Source: a bacterium
GTDB lineage: Bacteria > Desulfobacterota > Binatia > DP-6
DNA length: 64,000 nucleotides
Assembly: GCA_026129405.1 (NCBI GenBank)
Contig: JAHCID010000001.1
Coordinates: 961,237 to 1,025,236 of the forward strand
Direction: 5' to 3'
Numbering within the stretch: the stretch's first letter is position 1; every line of letters begins with the position of its first letter. The translations under genes were made by a program, and so were the position numbers. This document shows positions 27,801 through 39,224 of this stretch, piece by piece. The notes below the pieces were generated by a model. It made no database searches and was not told the origin of the DNA. It worked only from the letters and a program-made list of their open reading frames with translations.

Positions 27801-28652
27801 CTAGCTGAACTTCCGCTCCGGCCACCACGGCCAGACGTCGGGCAGATCGGTGCTGGGACGCATCGGGAAGACGGCGGGACGCTTCTGCAGGAACGCGCCG
27901 ACGCCCTCGGCCGCGTCGGCCGAGCGGCCGCGCTCGTAGATGAGCCGCGAGTCGATCTCGTGCGCCGCCATCGGATGGTCGGCGCCGAGCATGCGCCACA
28001 GGAGCGCGCGCGTCAGCGTCACGGAGACGGGCGCGGCGTGGTCCGCGATCTCGCGGGCGATGCCGCGGGCGGCGTCCATGAGCGCCTCGGGGTCAACGAC
28101 GCGGCTCACGAGCCGGCCGGCCAGCGCCTCCTCGGCGGGGAAGACGCGGCCGGTGTAGCACCACTCCGCCGCCTGGCTGATGCCGACGATGCGTGGCAGG
28201 AACCAGCTCGACGCCGCCTCGGGCACGATGCCGCGGCGGGCGAACACGAACCCGAAGCGGGCGGCGGTGGAGGCGATGCGGATGTCCATCGGCAGCGTCA
28301 TGGTGACGCCGACGCCGACCGCCGGCCCGTTGATCGCGGCGATGACCGGCTTCTTCGACTCGAAGATGCGCAGCGTGACGAGCCCGCCGCCGTCGCGATG
28401 GGCGTCGCGCTCGGCGTGCTCCCCGTAGTCGAACGTGTCGCCGCCGCTCGAGAGGTCGGCGCCGGCGCAGAAGCCGCGGCCGGCGCCGGTGACGATCACG
28501 GCGCGCACGTCGTCGTCCGCGTCGATGCGATCGAAGACGTCGAGCATCTCCGACATCATGCGGACGGTGAACGCGTTCAGCTTGTCGGGACGGTGGAGCG
28601 TCACCGTCGCGACGCCGTCCGCGACCTCGTAGCGCAGCTCGGTGAGCTCCAC
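27801..28652 (-). CDS. Enoyl-CoA hydratase/isomerase family protein
   Basis: 283 residues. Crotonase fold features: 'VTLHRPDKLNAFTVRMMSEM', 'VIVTGAGRGFCAGADLSSGG' (first oxyanion-hole segment), 'KKPVIAAINGPAVGVGVTMT' (second). Glu in 'FARRGIVPEAASSWFLPRIV' sits where crotonases carry the catalytic acid. The length and 'TLRIFESKKP' insert resemble enoyl-CoA hydratases of fatty-acid or terpenoid breakdown. Last gene of a same-strand group with the 61-residue protein, a lipoprotein and the MaoC-like hydratase. Confidence 0.88.
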   Translation of the reverse strand: MELTELRYEVADGVATVTLHRPDKLNAFTVRMMSEMLDVFDRIDADDDVRAVIVTGAGRGFCAGADLSSGGDTFDYGEHAERDAHRDGGGLVTLRIFESKKPVIAAINGPAVGVGVTMTLPMDIRIASTAARFGFVFARRGIVPEAASSWFLPRIVGISQAAEWCYTGRVFPAEEALAGRLVSRVVDPEALMDAARGIAREIADHAAPVSVTLTRALLWRMLGADHPMAAHEIDSRLIYERGRSADAAEGVGAFLQKRPAVFPMRPSTDLPDVWPWWPERKFS

Positions 28653-28655
28653 GGC

Positions 28656-28841
28656 TCAGGCCTGCGGCGCGCGGCGGAGCTCGTAGTCGAGGCACTCGAC
28701 GACGGCGCCGTCGTCGAGGATCACGTCGTACTTCCAGGCGCCGTTGGTGGCGATCAGGCGCTCGGTGCTGACGCGGCCCTGCTGGCCGCCGGGGATCGTC
28801 ACGCGCTCGCCGAGCTGGATGCGTCCGGCTGGTGGATTCAT
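28656..28841 (-). CDS. 61-residue protein, unknown
   Basis: Sequence pattern 'LGERVTIPGGQQGRVSTERL' and 'KYDVILDDGAVVECLDYELR' suggests a small SH3-like beta barrel of about 50 residues. There is no signal peptide. It sits 3 bases before the crotonase gene and 4 bases after the lipoprotein gene, so it is co-transcribed. No family recognised. Confidence 0.6.
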   Translation of the reverse strand: MNPPAGRIQLGERVTIPGGQQGRVSTERLIATNGAWKYDVILDDGAVVECLDYELRRAPQA

Positions 28842-28845
28842 GGTG

Positions 28846-29250
28846 TCACCTCCCGATGGCTTCGACGTGGAACGTCCGGATGCCGGGGTCGTTCGGCAGC
28901 CGCACGAGCCAGCTCGCGCTGCTGCCGGGGGGAATGAGCTGTGGGGTGGGCTGGGTCTTCACGCGCACGATGACGTTGCCGCCGGCGCCGACGCCCGCCA
29001 CCGACACGGTGACGTCGCGGCTCGGCCGCGAGCCGGTGTTGCGGACGGTCCCCTCGACGAAGAGCGCCATGCCGTCGGCACTGCGCGTATCGCGAATCCG
29101 GCCGATGGAGAAGTCCGCCGTCGTGCTCGGCGGCAGGCGCTCCTCCTGCATCTCGTCCGAGAACCGGACCGGCGGGGGCGGCTCGGGCGCCTGCTTCGCG
29201 CAGGCGCCCAGCGCCACTCCGGCGGCGAGGAGGCCCGCCGCGCGTCTCAG
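28846..29250 (-). CDS. Lipoprotein, probably started from CTG
   Basis: 134 residues if translation starts at CTG 29250. The frame then begins with a proper lipoprotein signal ('LRRAAGLLAAGVALGAC', lipobox ALGAC). No ATG, GTG or TTG is available at a position that would preserve it. The CTG overlaps the MaoC stop (CTGA) and GGAG lies 8 bases upstream. The mature part ('FSIGRIRDTRSADGMALFVE', 'TVRNTGSRPSRDVTVSVAGV', 'IPPGSSASWLVRLPND') is an FxLYD-like immunoglobulin-type beta domain. Function unknown. Confidence 0.6.
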   Translation of the reverse strand: MRRAAGLLAAGVALGACAKQAPEPPPPVRFSDEMQEERLPPSTTADFSIGRIRDTRSADGMALFVEGTVRNTGSRPSRDVTVSVAGVGAGGNVIVRVKTQPTPQLIPPGSSASWLVRLPNDPGIRTFHVEAIGR

Positions 29251-30083
29251 GCCGTGATCTCCGCCGAGGCGCCCGACAGCACGGCCTCGCCGCGCTCGGT
29301 CTTCGCCTGGAAGACGATGGCCCTGCCCTTCTCGACCTCCCACATCTCGGTGGTGATGGTCTCGCCCGGGAAGACGACGCCCGAGAAGCGCACCTCGAAC
29401 TTCGTCATGCGCTTGGGATCGTTGTCGCAGTAGGCGGCCAGCACGGCGCGCCCGGCGTGCCCGTAGGTGCACAGGCCGTGCAGGATCGGACGGTCGAAGC
29501 CGCCCATCGCCGCGAACTGCGGGTCGGCGTGCAGCGGGTTCATGTCGCCCGAGAGGCGGTAGACGAGGGCCTGCTGCGGCAGCGTCTGGTAGCTGATCAC
29601 CTTGTCGGGGGCGCGGCCGGGCGGGACGTTCTTCGGGCCGCTGGGCCCGCGGTCGCCGCCGAAGCCGCCTTCGCCGCGCGCGAAGATCGACGAGCTGGCG
29701 CGGAAGAGCAGCTTGCCCTTCTCGTCGACCGACTCGGTCTCGACCACCACGACGGCGCCCTTGCCCTTGTCGTACACGGCCTTGATCGTCGGCGTGGTGA
29801 CGACGGTGCCCTCGGTCGGGATCGGCGCCGGCACCTCGATGCCCTGCTCGCCGTGCAGGATCATCGCGGGATTCACCTGCAGCGCGCCGCCCAGGTTCAG
29901 CATCGCGGGGAACGACGGGATCACCGCGAAGGTGGGCAGCACCTCGAGCTCGCGCTCGTAGGTGAACTTGAGGTCGTCGGTGCCGCAGCCCACCCCGAGC
30001 GCGTAGAGCATGACGTCGCGCTGCGTGTAGGTGTGGGTGACGGAGCCGAGCTTCTTGCCGATGGCGCTCAGATCGATGGGCAT
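29247..30083 (-). CDS. MaoC-like double hot-dog enoyl-CoA hydratase
   Basis: 278 residues from ATG 30083, preceded by GAGGAGG. The N-terminal hot-dog half has 'DVMLYALGVGCGTDD' and the C-terminal half carries hydratase-2 residues in 'LSGDMNPLHADPQFA' (Asp and His) plus 'RPILHGLCTYGHAGRAVL'. This matches (R)-specific 2-enoyl-CoA hydratases, as in peroxisomal multifunctional enzyme 2. It would hydrate trans-2-enoyl-CoA. Co-located with a crotonase it suggests acyl-CoA degradation. First gene of the group and divergent from the SDR gene, with 105 bases between. Confidence 0.9.
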   Translation of the reverse strand: MPIDLSAIGKKLGSVTHTYTQRDVMLYALGVGCGTDDLKFTYERELEVLPTFAVIPSFPAMLNLGGALQVNPAMILHGEQGIEVPAPIPTEGTVVTTPTIKAVYDKGKGAVVVVETESVDEKGKLLFRASSSIFARGEGGFGGDRGPSGPKNVPPGRAPDKVISYQTLPQQALVYRLSGDMNPLHADPQFAAMGGFDRPILHGLCTYGHAGRAVLAAYCDNDPKRMTKFEVRFSGVVFPGETITTEMWEVEKGRAIVFQAKTERGEAVLSGASAEITA

Positions 30084-30188
30084 GGATCCTCCTCGAAAGC
30101 GGCGAGAGTCATCCGATTCGCCGGGGGAGGTCAAGCCGCGCCCGGCCCGATTGACCCCGCCGCCGACGCCGCCCTAGTGTTCCCCACG

Positions 30189-30944
30189 ATGTCCACCGAC
30201 CTCGCCGGCCGCAGCGTCGTCGTCACCGGGGCCTCGAGCGGGATCGGCGACGCCGTCGCGCGCGCCTTCGCTGCGGCCGGCGCCCGCGTGACACTCGCCG
30301 CGCGCCGCGCCGATCGGCTGGAGGCGCTCGCAGCGGACCTGCGGGCCGGGGGCGCGGAGGTCGCGGTCGCGGTCGCCGACATGCGCGACGAGGCGCAGAT
30401 CGTCGCCATGATCGGCCTCGCGCGCGAGCGTTTCGGCGGCGTCGACGTGCTCGTCAACAACGCCGGGCTCGGCCGCCAGGCGCCGCTCACCACCGGCGCG
30501 ACGGCGCTCTGGCGCGAGATGCTCGAGGTCAACGTGCTCGGGCTCTGCATCGCCACCCGCGAGGCGGTGCAGGACATGGAGCGGCGCGGCGTCGCGGGCC
30601 ACATCGTGCACGTTTCGTCGATGGCCGGGCATCGCGTGCCGTCGCCGCAGTCGGGCGTCTACCCGGCGACGAAGTTCGCGGTGCGTGCGCTCACCGAGGC
30701 GCTGCGCCAGGAGCTGCGCGCGGAGGGCAGCGCGATCCGCGTCTCCTGCGTGTCGCCGGGGCACGTCGAGACCGAGTTCGCGGGCGTCTGGTCGGGCGAC
30801 GCCGAGGCGGGCGCCGCGTCGTACCGGAAGATGCGCGCGCTCCAGCCGGCGGACGTCGCCGAGGCGATCCTCTGGATCGTGCGCCAGCCGCCGCACGTGC
30901 AGGTGCACGACGTCCTCGTGCGGCCCTCGGATCAGAAGAGCTGA
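30189..30944 (+). CDS. Short-chain dehydrogenase/reductase
   Basis: 251 residues. NAD(P)-binding 'TGASSGIG', 'VNNAGLG', catalytic Ser-Tyr-Lys in 'VHVSSMAG' and 'GVYPATKFA', and 'SPGHVETEF'. Arg-rich 'AARRADRL' after strand 2 favours NADP. It belongs to the classical SDR group close to YdfG-type or fungal-type dehydrogenases; the substrate is unknown. The TGA overlaps the ATG of the methyltransferase-like gene by one base. Confidence 0.9.
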   Translation: MSTDLAGRSVVVTGASSGIGDAVARAFAAAGARVTLAARRADRLEALAADLRAGGAEVAVAVADMRDEAQIVAMIGLARERFGGVDVLVNNAGLGRQAPLTTGATALWREMLEVNVLGLCIATREAVQDMERRGVAGHIVHVSSMAGHRVPSPQSGVYPATKFAVRALTEALRQELRAEGSAIRVSCVSPGHVETEFAGVWSGDAEAGAASYRKMRALQPADVAEAILWIVRQPPHVQVHDVLVRPSDQKS

Positions 30945-31636
30945 TGGACCTCGCCGCGCTGCTGCGCGAGGCGCCGGCCTTCCACACCGACGAGGGCTGG
31001 AATCCGGTGTCGCTGCAGGCGTCCGACGAGGTGCTGCATCTCCTCGCGGCGACCGTCCGGCCCGGCATGCACACGCTCGAGACGGGTGCGGGCATGAGCA
31101 CCGTCGTCTTCGCCGCCGCCGGCGCGGTGCACACCTGCGTCACGCCGGCCGACGGCGAGGTCGGGCGCATCCGCGCCTGGTGCGCCGGGCACGGCGTCGA
31201 CCTCGCGCGCACGACGTTCCGTACGCAGCGCTCCGAGACCGCGCTGCCGCGGCTCGCGGCGACGCCGCTCGACGTCGTGCTGATCGACGGCGGCCACGGC
31301 TTCCCGACCCCGTTCATCGACTGGTTCTACACCGCGGATCGGCTGCGCGTCGGCGGCACGCTGGTCGTCGACGACGTCCACCTGTGGACCGGCGCCGTGC
31401 TGCGCGACTTCCTCGCTGCCGAGCCCGCGTGGCGGCTGCGCGACGAGTTCGCCGAGCGGGCGGCCGTGTTCGAGAAGGTCGCGACGCTGCCGGCGCTGCC
31501 GGAGTGGACGCACCAGCCCTTCGTCGTGCGCCGCAGCCGCGTCGCGGGCACGCCGGCGCGCGTCCTGCGCCGGGCGCTGGGCGTCGTGCGGCGCGACGGG
31601 CTCGCGGCGCTCTGGCGCGGTGCGCGCGGGCGGTAG
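30944..31636 (+). CDS. Class I SAM-dependent methyltransferase-like protein
   Basis: 230 residues. A Rossmann methyltransferase pattern: 'MHTLETGAGMSTVVFAAAGA' (motif I), 'VVLIDGGHGFPTPFIDWFYT' and 'RVGGTLVVDDVHLWTGAVL'. It resembles the O-methyltransferase/CmcI-like group in which a 'DGGH' and 'DDVH' metal region is found. The acceptor is unknown. Start ATG 30944 is translationally coupled to the SDR gene. Confidence 0.78.
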   Translation: MDLAALLREAPAFHTDEGWNPVSLQASDEVLHLLAATVRPGMHTLETGAGMSTVVFAAAGAVHTCVTPADGEVGRIRAWCAGHGVDLARTTFRTQRSETALPRLAATPLDVVLIDGGHGFPTPFIDWFYTADRLRVGGTLVVDDVHLWTGAVLRDFLAAEPAWRLRDEFAERAAVFEKVATLPALPEWTHQPFVVRRSRVAGTPARVLRRALGVVRRDGLAALWRGARGR

Positions 31637-31665
31637 GACGCCGTGTCCGCGCCGCGGGCGGCTCG

Positions 31666-32313
31666 CTACGCCCGCGCGGCCAGCGCGCCGTGTGCGACCA
31701 GGAAAGCCTCGATCTCGCCCCACATGGGTTCCAGCACCTCCGTCAGCTCGTGGCCGGCGTCGTAGACCACGAGGCGGCGCTGCGGGCGGCGGTGCGCGAA
31801 CGATTCGACCGCCGGCAACGGCACGGCGTCGTCGCGGCGGCCGGCTAGCACGAGCGCGGGGGCGGCGGGATCGGGCTCGGCCGGCCAGCGGGCGGCGTCG
31901 TCCAGGAAGCCGACGCCGAGGTCGGCGTGCCGGCCGAGGCCGTAGTGCGGCACCGACAGCGTCCCGGCCGCGCGCCAGCGTGCGATCGCCGTCGCCCCGA
32001 GGCGCTCCGTCCAGCGCGCCACGAAGCCGAACGCCGGCGCCAGGAGGACGAGGCCGCGCACGGCGTCGGGCCGCTGCGCGGCCACCAGCGTCGCCAGCCA
32101 GCCGCCGAGGCTCGAGCCCATCAGCATGGCGGGGCCGTCGCCGACGAGCGCCTCCGCGATCGCGAGCTGGCTCGTCATCGTCATGGCCCGGAAGTCGGGT
32201 GCGAGGTCCGGGACCTGGAGCGTCGCACCGCGGGTGGCGAGCCGGGCGCGGAACCACTGCGCCTTCGTGCTGCCCGGGCCCGAGGCGAAGCCGTGGAGAT
32301 AGACGAGCGTCAT
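31666..32313 (-). CDS. YqiA/UPF0227-like esterase
   Basis: 215 residues. 'MTLVYLHGFASGPGSTKAQW' at the start, nucleophile in 'LMGSSLGGWLATL', acid in 'LAGRRDDAVPL' and His in 'YDAGHEL' make a complete alpha/beta-hydrolase triad typical of YqiA-type esterases. It is cytosolic. The stop of the next gene upstream (DUF202, 32324) is 10 bases away, so it is probably the last gene of a glycosyltransferase-DUF202-esterase operon. Confidence 0.85.
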   Translation of the reverse strand: MTLVYLHGFASGPGSTKAQWFRARLATRGATLQVPDLAPDFRAMTMTSQLAIAEALVGDGPAMLMGSSLGGWLATLVAAQRPDAVRGLVLLAPAFGFVARWTERLGATAIARWRAAGTLSVPHYGLGRHADLGVGFLDDAARWPAEPDPAAPALVLAGRRDDAVPLPAVESFAHRRPQRRLVVYDAGHELTEVLEPMWGEIEAFLVAHGALAARA

Positions 32314-32323
32314 GCGGCCGGCG

Positions 32324-32701
32324 TCAGCCGAGGACGAGCAGATGCAGCGCCATGCCGACTCCCACCACCGCGAGGCCGAGCGCGACCGCGACGCCGAAGT
32401 GCGGCCGCGGGGCGAAGAGCTGGCCGCGCGACAGCATGCGCAGGCGGCGCACGTGCTGCGCCGCCGCGAGCGCGTTCACGCCGACGCCGAGGACCACCAG
32501 CGCCGAGCCGAACCACACCGAGTAGTGACCGCCGGGCGGGACGCCGGCCGGCCGCGCGGCGCCGAGCTCGTGCAGGAAGACGCCGAAGCGGGCCACGACG
32601 AAGCCGAAGCCCATGAGCGCCAGGCCCGTCCGCACCCAGGCGAGGAGCGTCCGCTCCTGGGCGAGGGCGACGCGCGGATCGTCGGCGAGCGGATCGCTCA
32701 C
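32324..32701 (-). CDS. DUF202/YidH-type membrane protein
   Basis: 125 residues from GTG 32701, overlapping the glycosyltransferase stop (GTGA). Family signature: 'RVALAQERTLLAWVRTGLAL' with 'MGFGFVVARF', then helices 'YSVWFGSALVVLGVGVNALA' and 'GVAVALGLAVVGVGMAL'. YidH/DUF202 proteins are small inner-membrane proteins of undefined function. Upstream ATGs would read through the glycosyltransferase frame and are rejected. Confidence 0.85.
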   Translation of the reverse strand: MSDPLADDPRVALAQERTLLAWVRTGLALMGFGFVVARFGVFLHELGAARPAGVPPGGHYSVWFGSALVVLGVGVNALAAAQHVRRLRMLSRGQLFAPRPHFGVAVALGLAVVGVGMALHLLVLG

Positions 32702-33492
32702 GACGGAGGCGTGGACGCGCGCTGGCGGTGGGCGGTCACGGCCGAACCGTATGCCGTCACCGCTCGGGGCGCCAGACCCGACGACGCCGTGCGCAGGCGG
32801 GCGAGCAGGAAGGCCGCCTCGATCACGGTCCGGCGGGAAAGCTTGCTGCGCCCGCGCGTGCGGTCGCGAAAGACGATCGGCACCTCGGCGACCCGCAGCC
32901 CGGCCCGCAGGCTCCGCCACGCGAGCTCGATCTGGTAGCCGTAGCCGTCGCTGCGCAGCGCGCCGACGTCGAGGGCGCGCAGCGCCTCGGCCCGGAAGCC
33001 GCGAAACCCGCTCGTCCAATCCCGCAGTCCGCCGCCCAGAGCGGCGCGCGCGAGGCGGTTCGCCGCCGCCGACAGCATGCGGCGCGGCCACGGCCAGTCC
33101 GGGATGGCGCCGCCGGGCACATAGCGGCTGCCGATGGCGACGTCGGCGTCGTGCAGCGCCGCCGCCAGCGCCGGCAGCACGGCCGGGTCGTGCGAGAAAT
33201 CGCAGTCCATCTGGAAGACCGGATCCCAGCCGCCAGCGAGGGCGCGGGCGAAGCCGTCGGCGTAGGCACGCCCGAGGCCGGCGCGGGCCGGCCGATGCAC
33301 GGCGATCACCTCGCCCGGGTGCGAAGCAGCGAGCGCGTCGGCGACGGCGCCGGTGCCGTCCGGCGACGCGTCGTCGAGCACCATCACCGCGAACGGCCAG
33401 CGGGCCGCGCCGGCGTGTCGGATGGCGGCGACCAGGGGCGCCAGGTTCTCGCGCTCGTCGTAGGTGGGGACGAGGACGAGGGGACGGGGCAC
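32698..33492 (-). CDS. Polyprenol-phosphate mannosyltransferase-like GT2
   Basis: 264 residues. Dolichol-phosphate-mannose synthase features: 'LVLVPTYDERENLAPLVAAI', 'VLDDASPDGTGAVADAL', 'FQMDCDFSHDPAVLPAL' (metal-binding Asp), 'GSRYVPGG', and 'DWTSGFRGFRAEALRAL'. There is no C-terminal membrane domain, so it resembles the soluble DPM1/Ppm1 form. It would transfer a sugar from a nucleotide donor to polyprenyl phosphate for use in the periplasm. Leads the operon with the DUF202 protein. Confidence 0.88.
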   Translation of the reverse strand: MPRPLVLVPTYDERENLAPLVAAIRHAGAARWPFAVMVLDDASPDGTGAVADALAASHPGEVIAVHRPARAGLGRAYADGFARALAGGWDPVFQMDCDFSHDPAVLPALAAALHDADVAIGSRYVPGGAIPDWPWPRRMLSAAANRLARAALGGGLRDWTSGFRGFRAEALRALDVGALRSDGYGYQIELAWRSLRAGLRVAEVPIVFRDRTRGRSKLSRRTVIEAAFLLARLRTASSGLAPRAVTAYGSAVTAHRQRASTPPS

Positions 33493-33498
33493 GTGAGG

Positions 33499-33666
33499 TC
33501 AGCGCTCGTCGGCGGGCTCGTCGTCCGCCTCGTCCGCGAGCTCACCGTTGCGGGCGACGCCGTCGACCGGCGTCCACGCAGGCGGATCGCTTGCCGGGAA
33601 CGACTCGTCGGACGCTTCCGCCACCGGATCGTCCACCACGTCCTCCGGCTTCTTTCCGCGCTCCAT
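33499..33666 (-). CDS. Small acidic protein with SFPASDPPAW motif
   Basis: 55 residues from ATG 33666 (ATG 33690 would add eight). It contains 'VAEASDESFPASDPPAWTP', a short conserved motif found in many small bacterial proteins of unknown role, followed by a highly acidic tail. No membrane segment. Seven bases upstream of the glycosyltransferase start, so probably in the same transcript. Confidence 0.65.
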   Translation of the reverse strand: MERGKKPEDVVDDPVAEASDESFPASDPPAWTPVDGVARNGELADEADDEPADER

Positions 33667-33713
33667 GACGGGAGCATGCCGCGGCGGCATACTCCGTCAA
33701 GATGGCGCGGAAA

Positions 33714-34043
33714 TCAGGCGGCGAAGCGCGGAGCCGTGCGCTCGGCGCGGCGCCGGCGCAGGGCCGTGCGGACCGCGTCGCGATCGAGTCCGAGCGCGTC
33801 GCAGACGTTGCCGAAGGCGTACGGCCAGCCGATGTCGTCGGATTCGACCCAGGCGACGCTCTCCGCGGCCAGCTCCGGGTGGCGGATGTACAGCGTGATG
33901 GCGTCCTCGAGGACGGCCAGCATGAGCCGCTTCTCCGGCTGGAGCTCCGCGCGGCGGTCACCGCGAAAGTACTGGGACGGCAGGACGGTCGAGGTCAGAG
34001 GCTCGCCGTCGACGAAGATCCTTCTCCTGCGTGCGCGTGGCAT
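33714..34043 (-). CDS. Hypothetical protein, 109 residues
   Basis: From ATG 34043: a basic N-terminus ('MPRARRRRIFVDGEPL'), then 'RLMLAVLEDAITLYIRHPEL', 'SDDIGWPYAFGNVCDALGLD' and a basic end ('VRTALRRRRAERTAPRF'). The central pattern is like a small family annotated only as hypothetical in Deltaproteobacteria. A nucleic-acid-binding role is suggested only by charge. The ~200 bases upstream (34044-34241) are shared with the divergent acetyltransferase and show nothing else. Confidence 0.65.
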   Translation of the reverse strand: MPRARRRRIFVDGEPLTSTVLPSQYFRGDRRAELQPEKRLMLAVLEDAITLYIRHPELAAESVAWVESDDIGWPYAFGNVCDALGLDRDAVRTALRRRRAERTAPRFAA

Positions 34044-34241
34044 GACCTCCCGCACTGCAAGAGCGTTGCCAGGGCCCAGGTGCCGGTCCTGCGCGGTCTG
34101 GCGGCATCCAGCGACGCCCGCTGCCCGCGCCGTGGTCAGCCTGCTGCCCGCCGCGGCGGCGCCCCCGCGCTTTTCCGGGCGCCGGGAACGTTGGCTACCC
34201 CGATCGCCTACCTTGCTCCGACCCCGCGCCTGAAATAGCCG

Positions 34242-35039
34242 ATGCGCGTGACGCCGGAGGAGATCGTCGGACGCGCCGACCTCAACTACGCCGAGGCGCA
34301 GCGCGACTTCACACGGCGGGCCGGCGGCGTCGTGCTCGACGAGGGCGGTGTGCTCTGCTTCGCCGGAGGGCATCCCATGCCCGTGCTCGTGAACGGCGTG
34401 ATGCGCATCGACCCGCGGGTGCCGGCCGACGAGGTGCTGGACCGCGCGCGCCGCTTCTTCCGCGCGCACCGGCGCGGCTTCAGCGTCCTCGCCCGCGGGC
34501 GGGCCGACGCGGATCTCGACGCCGTCGCGGAAGCGGCGGGCATGGTCGGGATGGGGGATCCGCCCGGCATGGTTCTGCACGCGCGCTTGCCGGATCCCGT
34601 GCCGCCCGCCGGCGTGACGGTTCGGCGCGTCGTCACCATGGCCGACGTCGCCGCCTTCGCCCAGGTGCAGGCGGAAGCCTACGCCACGTACGGCATGCCG
34701 CTCGACGTGGCGCCGGCGCTGTTCGCGCGCCTCGAGACCGCCGTCGCGCCGCACATCGTCGCCTTCCTCGCGCTCGACGGCGAGACGCCCGTCGCCGGCG
34801 CGCTCACCATCGTCACGCACGGCGTCTCGGGCGTGTACTGGGTCGGTACCGTCCCGGCGGCGCGCAGGCGCGGGCTCGCGGCGCTGGTCACGACGCTCGC
34901 GGGCAACGCGGGCTTCGATCTCGGCGCGCAGGTGGGAGCGCTCCAGGCGTCGGTGATGGGCGAGCCGGTCTACCGCGGGCTCGGCTGGGTCGAGGTCACG
35001 CGCTATCCGTACCGCGCACAGTTCGCGCCGCCCGCCTGA
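34242..35039 (+). CDS. GNAT family N-acetyltransferase
   Basis: 265 residues in two GNAT-like halves. The C-terminal half has the acetyl-CoA pattern 'VYWVGTVPAARRRGLAALVT' (R/Q-x-x-G-x-A/G). Substrate unknown; GNAT enzymes acetylate amines of small molecules, antibiotics or proteins. ATG 34242 is the first start; the TGA overlaps the ATG of the antiporter gene by one base. Confidence 0.85.
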   Translation: MRVTPEEIVGRADLNYAEAQRDFTRRAGGVVLDEGGVLCFAGGHPMPVLVNGVMRIDPRVPADEVLDRARRFFRAHRRGFSVLARGRADADLDAVAEAAGMVGMGDPPGMVLHARLPDPVPPAGVTVRRVVTMADVAAFAQVQAEAYATYGMPLDVAPALFARLETAVAPHIVAFLALDGETPVAGALTIVTHGVSGVYWVGTVPAARRRGLAALVTTLAGNAGFDLGAQVGALQASVMGEPVYRGLGWVEVTRYPYRAQFAPPA

Positions 35040-36567
35040 TGTCGCAGGACGTCCTCACCGAGGTCATCGCGCTGGTGCTGGCGAGCGCGGGCATCGCCTA
35101 CGTCTGCTTCCGACTCGGCCTGGTGCCCATCGTCGGCTTCCTCGTCGCCGGCGTGCTGATCGGCCCGAACGCGCTCGGCCTCGTGCGCGATCACGCGACC
35201 GTCGACACCGCGGCCGAGATCGGCGTCATGTTCCTCCTGTTCACCATCGGCATCGAGTTCAGCCTCGAGAAGCTCGCGGCGATGAAACGGGTGATCTTCG
35301 GCTGCGGCGGGCTCCAGGTCGTGCTGGCGTCGCTCGCGACCATGCTCCTCCTGCTCGCGTGCGGCATCGACTGGGCGACGGGGCTGTTCACCGGGTTCCT
35401 GGTCGCGCTCAGCTCGACCGCGATCGTCCTGAAGCTGCTCGCCGACCGCAACGAGACGAGCTCGCCGCAGGGACAGGTGGCTCTCGGGCTGCTCGTGTTC
35501 CAGGACCTCGCCGTGGTCGTGATGGTGCTCGTGGTTCCCATGCTGGGCGGGCAGAGCGGCTCGATCACCGAGCTGCTGGTCGCGCTCGGAAAGGCAGCGG
35601 CGATCATCGCGCTGGTGCTCGTGGTGGCGCGCAAGGGCATGCCGATCGTGCTCGAGCAGGTGGCGCGCACGTGCTCGCCGGAGCTGTTCCTGCTGACGGT
35701 GATCGCGATCTGCTTCGGCACCGCCTTCCTCACCAACCTGGCCGGCGTCAGCCTGTCTCTGGGCGCCTTCCTCGCCGGGCTGGTCGTCAGCGAGGGCCGC
35801 TTCAGCCGGCATGCGCTGGGCGAGATACTGCCGCTCCAGATCCTCTTCAGTGCGACGTCCTTCGTGTCGGTCGGCATGCTGCTCGACCTCGGCTTCCTCG
35901 CGCAGCACCTGCCGCTCGTGCTGGCGGCGATCGCGGCGGTCCTCCTCGTCAAGGTCGCGACCACCGGGGTCGCGGTGGGCGTCCTGCGCCAGCCGCCCGC
36001 GGTCGCGGCGGCGGCGGCGCTGATGCTGGCGCAGGTCGGCGAGTTCTCGTTCGTGCTGGAGCGCTCGGGCCGCGGGCTGGGACTCACCCCGGCCGGTCTC
36101 GGCGGCGCGGGCGCCCAGGCGTTCATCGCCGCCACGGTCGTCCTCATGGTCGCGACGCCGTTCCTCACGGCGGTCGGGGGCAGGGTGGCGGCGCGGCTCG
36201 GACGTCCGGCGCGCCTGCCGGAGGACGACGCGGCGCCCCCGCTGCCGGCCGAGCATCCGTCGCTGGCGAACCACGTGGTGGTCGCCGGCTACGGCCAGGC
36301 GGCGCGCCGGCTGGTGCGGGGTGCGAGCACGTGGGCCAGCTGCGCACCGTCCATCCGAGCGCCCGCGGCTGCGAGGAGTGCCTGCGCAGCGGCGATCGCT
36401 GGATCCACCTGCGCCTCTGCCAGAGCTGCGGCCACGTCGGCTGCTGCGACTCGTCGCCGAACAAGCACGCGACGGCGCACTTCCACGCGAGCGGCCATCC
36501 GATCATGCGCTCCCTGGAGCCGGGCGAGGGCTGGGGCTGGTGCTACGTCGACGCGGTCACGCTCTGA
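35039..36567 (+). pseudogene. CPA2 cation/proton antiporter with RCK region deleted, UBP zinc finger out of frame
   Basis: Residues 1-390 are an intact KefB/CPA2 transporter: 'LVPIVGFLVAGVLIGPNALG', 'GVMFLLFTIGIEFS', 'GLLVFQDLAVVVMVLVVPML' and about twelve helices. A TrkA-N (RCK) domain begins with 'NHVVVAGYGQAARRLVRG' and stops there. At about 36,320 the sequence jumps, in another frame, to a complete UBP-type zinc finger ('CEHVGQLRTVHPSARGCEEC', 'LCQSCGHVGCCDSSPNKHAT', 'HASGHPIMRSL') ending at TGA 36565-36567. Antiporters with RCK then UBP finger exist, so this gene has lost most of the RCK region plus frame. The frame-2 product would run on into unrelated sequence. Assembly deletion is the alternative. 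Confidence 0.82.
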
Positions 36568-36583
36568 GCGCGCCGGCACGGCC

Positions 36584-39148
<2,565 letters not shown>

Positions 39149-39224
39149 CTCCGGGGAGTATCGGTCGATCGGCGGGATGTCTTTCGACCGCCGCTCGGGG
39201 GTGTCGGCGGATTGACGCCGCCGG

